NCBI RefSeq assembly: GCF_002939985.1
Contig: NZ_MDFM01000024.1
Coordinates: 1-64,000, forward strand
Direction: 5' to 3'
DNA: 64,000 nt
From: Xanthomonas hortorum pv. cynarae
GTDB lineage: Bacteria; Pseudomonadota; Gammaproteobacteria; Xanthomonadales; Xanthomonadaceae
Shown here: in pieces, positions 63,171 through 64,000 of the stretch
Layout of the letters: each line of letters begins with the position of its first letter
Position numbering within the stretch: the first letter of the stretch is position 1
Program-made: the position numbers and the translations under genes
Notes under the pieces: generated by a model
The model's input: only the letters and a program-made list of their open reading frames with translations
What the model was told of the DNA's origin: nothing
Databases searched by the model: none

Positions 63171-63908
63171 ATGAGCTTCCACATCAGCGCCATCACTCTC
63201 GACCTCGACGATACGTTGTGGCCCTTTGCGCCGATCGGGGCGCGGATCGATCAGGTGCTGTACGACTGGATGCGCGAGCACAGCCCGGTCACTGCCGAGC
63301 GCTTCCCGGTAGAGGCGATGCGCGAGCTGCGTGAGCGCAGCTTTGCCGACAACCCGCACCTGCATCACGACCTCAGCGCGCTGCGCCGGTTGACGCTGGA
63401 AATGGCGCTGCGCGAGAGCGGCGGCGATCTGGCGTTGCTGGAACCGGCCTATGAGGTGTTCTACGCCGCGCGCAACCAGGTGGAATGCTATCCGGATGCG
63501 CTCGACGCACTGGCACGCATCGCTGCGCATGTGCCGGTGGCCGCGCTCAGCAACGGCAATGCCGATCTGCAGCGCATCGGGTTGATGCACCACTTTGCGT
63601 TTCAACTTGGCTCGCGCGAACACGGCAGCGCAAAACCCGACCCGAGCATCTTCCTGGCCGCATGCGCGCGGCTGGACGCGCCGCCGGCCCAGGTGCTGCA
63701 TGTGGGCGACCACGTGCGCATGGACGTGCTCGGCGCGCTGGATGCCGGCTTGCGCGCGTGCTGGATCAATCGCGAAGGCGCGCAGTGGTCGCACCCCACG
63801 CAGCAGCCGGATCTGGAGTTCAACTCCATGGCCGGGCTGGCCGATTGGCTCGACGCACACCGGCCGCATCCAGGCGCCGCACACGCTGGCGTCCGCCTTC
63901 CCGCCTGA
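63171..63908 (+). CDS. HAD-superfamily hydrolase, YigB-like
   Basis: The 245-residue enzyme has motif I LDLDDTLWP with nucleophile D11 and D13, an inserted helical cap, motif II VAALSNGN, motif III with a lysine in GSAKPDPSIF, and motif IV VGDHVRMDVLGALDAG. This matches YigB/YjjG-type HAD phosphatases, often acting on FMN or nucleotides; here the substrate is unknown. The ATG sits 15 bases after a palindromic repeat and lacks a clear ribosome site. Confidence 0.9.
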   Translation: MSFHISAITLDLDDTLWPFAPIGARIDQVLYDWMREHSPVTAERFPVEAMRELRERSFADNPHLHHDLSALRRLTLEMALRESGGDLALLEPAYEVFYAARNQVECYPDALDALARIAAHVPVAALSNGNADLQRIGLMHHFAFQLGSREHGSAKPDPSIFLAACARLDAPPAQVLHVGDHVRMDVLGALDAGLRACWINREGAQWSHPTQQPDLEFNSMAGLADWLDAHRPHPGAAHAGVRLPA

Positions 63909-63950
63909 GCCACTATTGCTCGGCGCACGGCGCCGCATTCAAGGATTCCC

Positions 63951-64000
63951 ATGTCGCAGCTCACCGGTTTCATCGATCCCAACGCCGCCGCGTTGCCGCT
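63951..64000 (+). CDS. start of a protein gene, cut by the window end
   Basis: The ATG at 63951 follows an AAGGA site. The first codons read MSQLTGFIDPNAAALPL and run off the edge. The position and opening recall a leucyl-aminopeptidase-family gene seen after the HAD gene in Xanthomonas, but 16 codons cannot establish this. Confidence 0.4.
   Translation, partial: MSQLTGFIDPNAAALP

Overview
The window looks like chromosomal DNA from a Xanthomonadaceae gammaproteobacterium, most probably Xanthomonas. The evidence is high GC throughout, the gene order algC-dut-coaBC beside radC and argS, a glnB/ubiK/comM block, and a long AlgC with a membrane domain. It is mostly core genome. Several families of intergenic palindromic repeats are scattered through it, and there is one natural-product-like island.

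Left part (1-19 kb). The window opens on three tandem promoters and a boxA leader that read out of the left edge, so an rRNA operon must lie just outside. Then come tyrS, a peptidoglycan maintenance and recycling group (mepM, anmK, ampG), xth and pyrE, the chromosome-partition pair parA-parB, and a sugar/lipid group (UDP-sugar epimerase, GT2 glycosyltransferase, LABN membrane protein). A degenerate REP-associated transposase (RAYT-like) follows. The algC-dut-coaBC operon and divergent radC close this part.

Middle part (19-45 kb). argS, a SPOR protein and a YdfG-like reductase are followed by a minus-strand cluster of three genes. These are a one-module NRPS (C-A-T-TE, adenylation residues matching the glycine code), a GT1 glycosyltransferase and a membrane acyltransferase. 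This is the best candidate for an uncharacterised system: it could make an acylated, glycosylated glycine-containing product, but no donor-loading gene or transporter is nearby. Next are speA/speE, a PH-SHOCT protein, an outer-membrane barrel, a small RIO-like kinase, a secreted GH84 hexosaminidase with a GntR-type operator, P-II, ubiK, comM, a lipocalin, a 58-residue protein and a CSS-EAL c-di-GMP phosphodiesterase.

Right part (45-64 kb). A fatty-acid desaturase and its ferredoxin-type reductase are divergent from a FabR/DesT-like repressor, with a palindromic operator between them. Stress-envelope genes follow: a glycine-zipper protein with a duplicated domain, a hydrolase with a DUF3182 protein, small unknowns, a DUF4142 lipoprotein, a QseBC-like two-component system, a DUF3313 lipoprotein, a Lys/Ala-rich LEA/H1-like protein, a DegP/Q protease, an ElaB/YqjD-YqjE-YqjK-like trio, an AI-2E family transporter and a HAD hydrolase. 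The last 50 bases begin another gene.

All calls come from reading the sequence and recalled family motifs. No database search was run.
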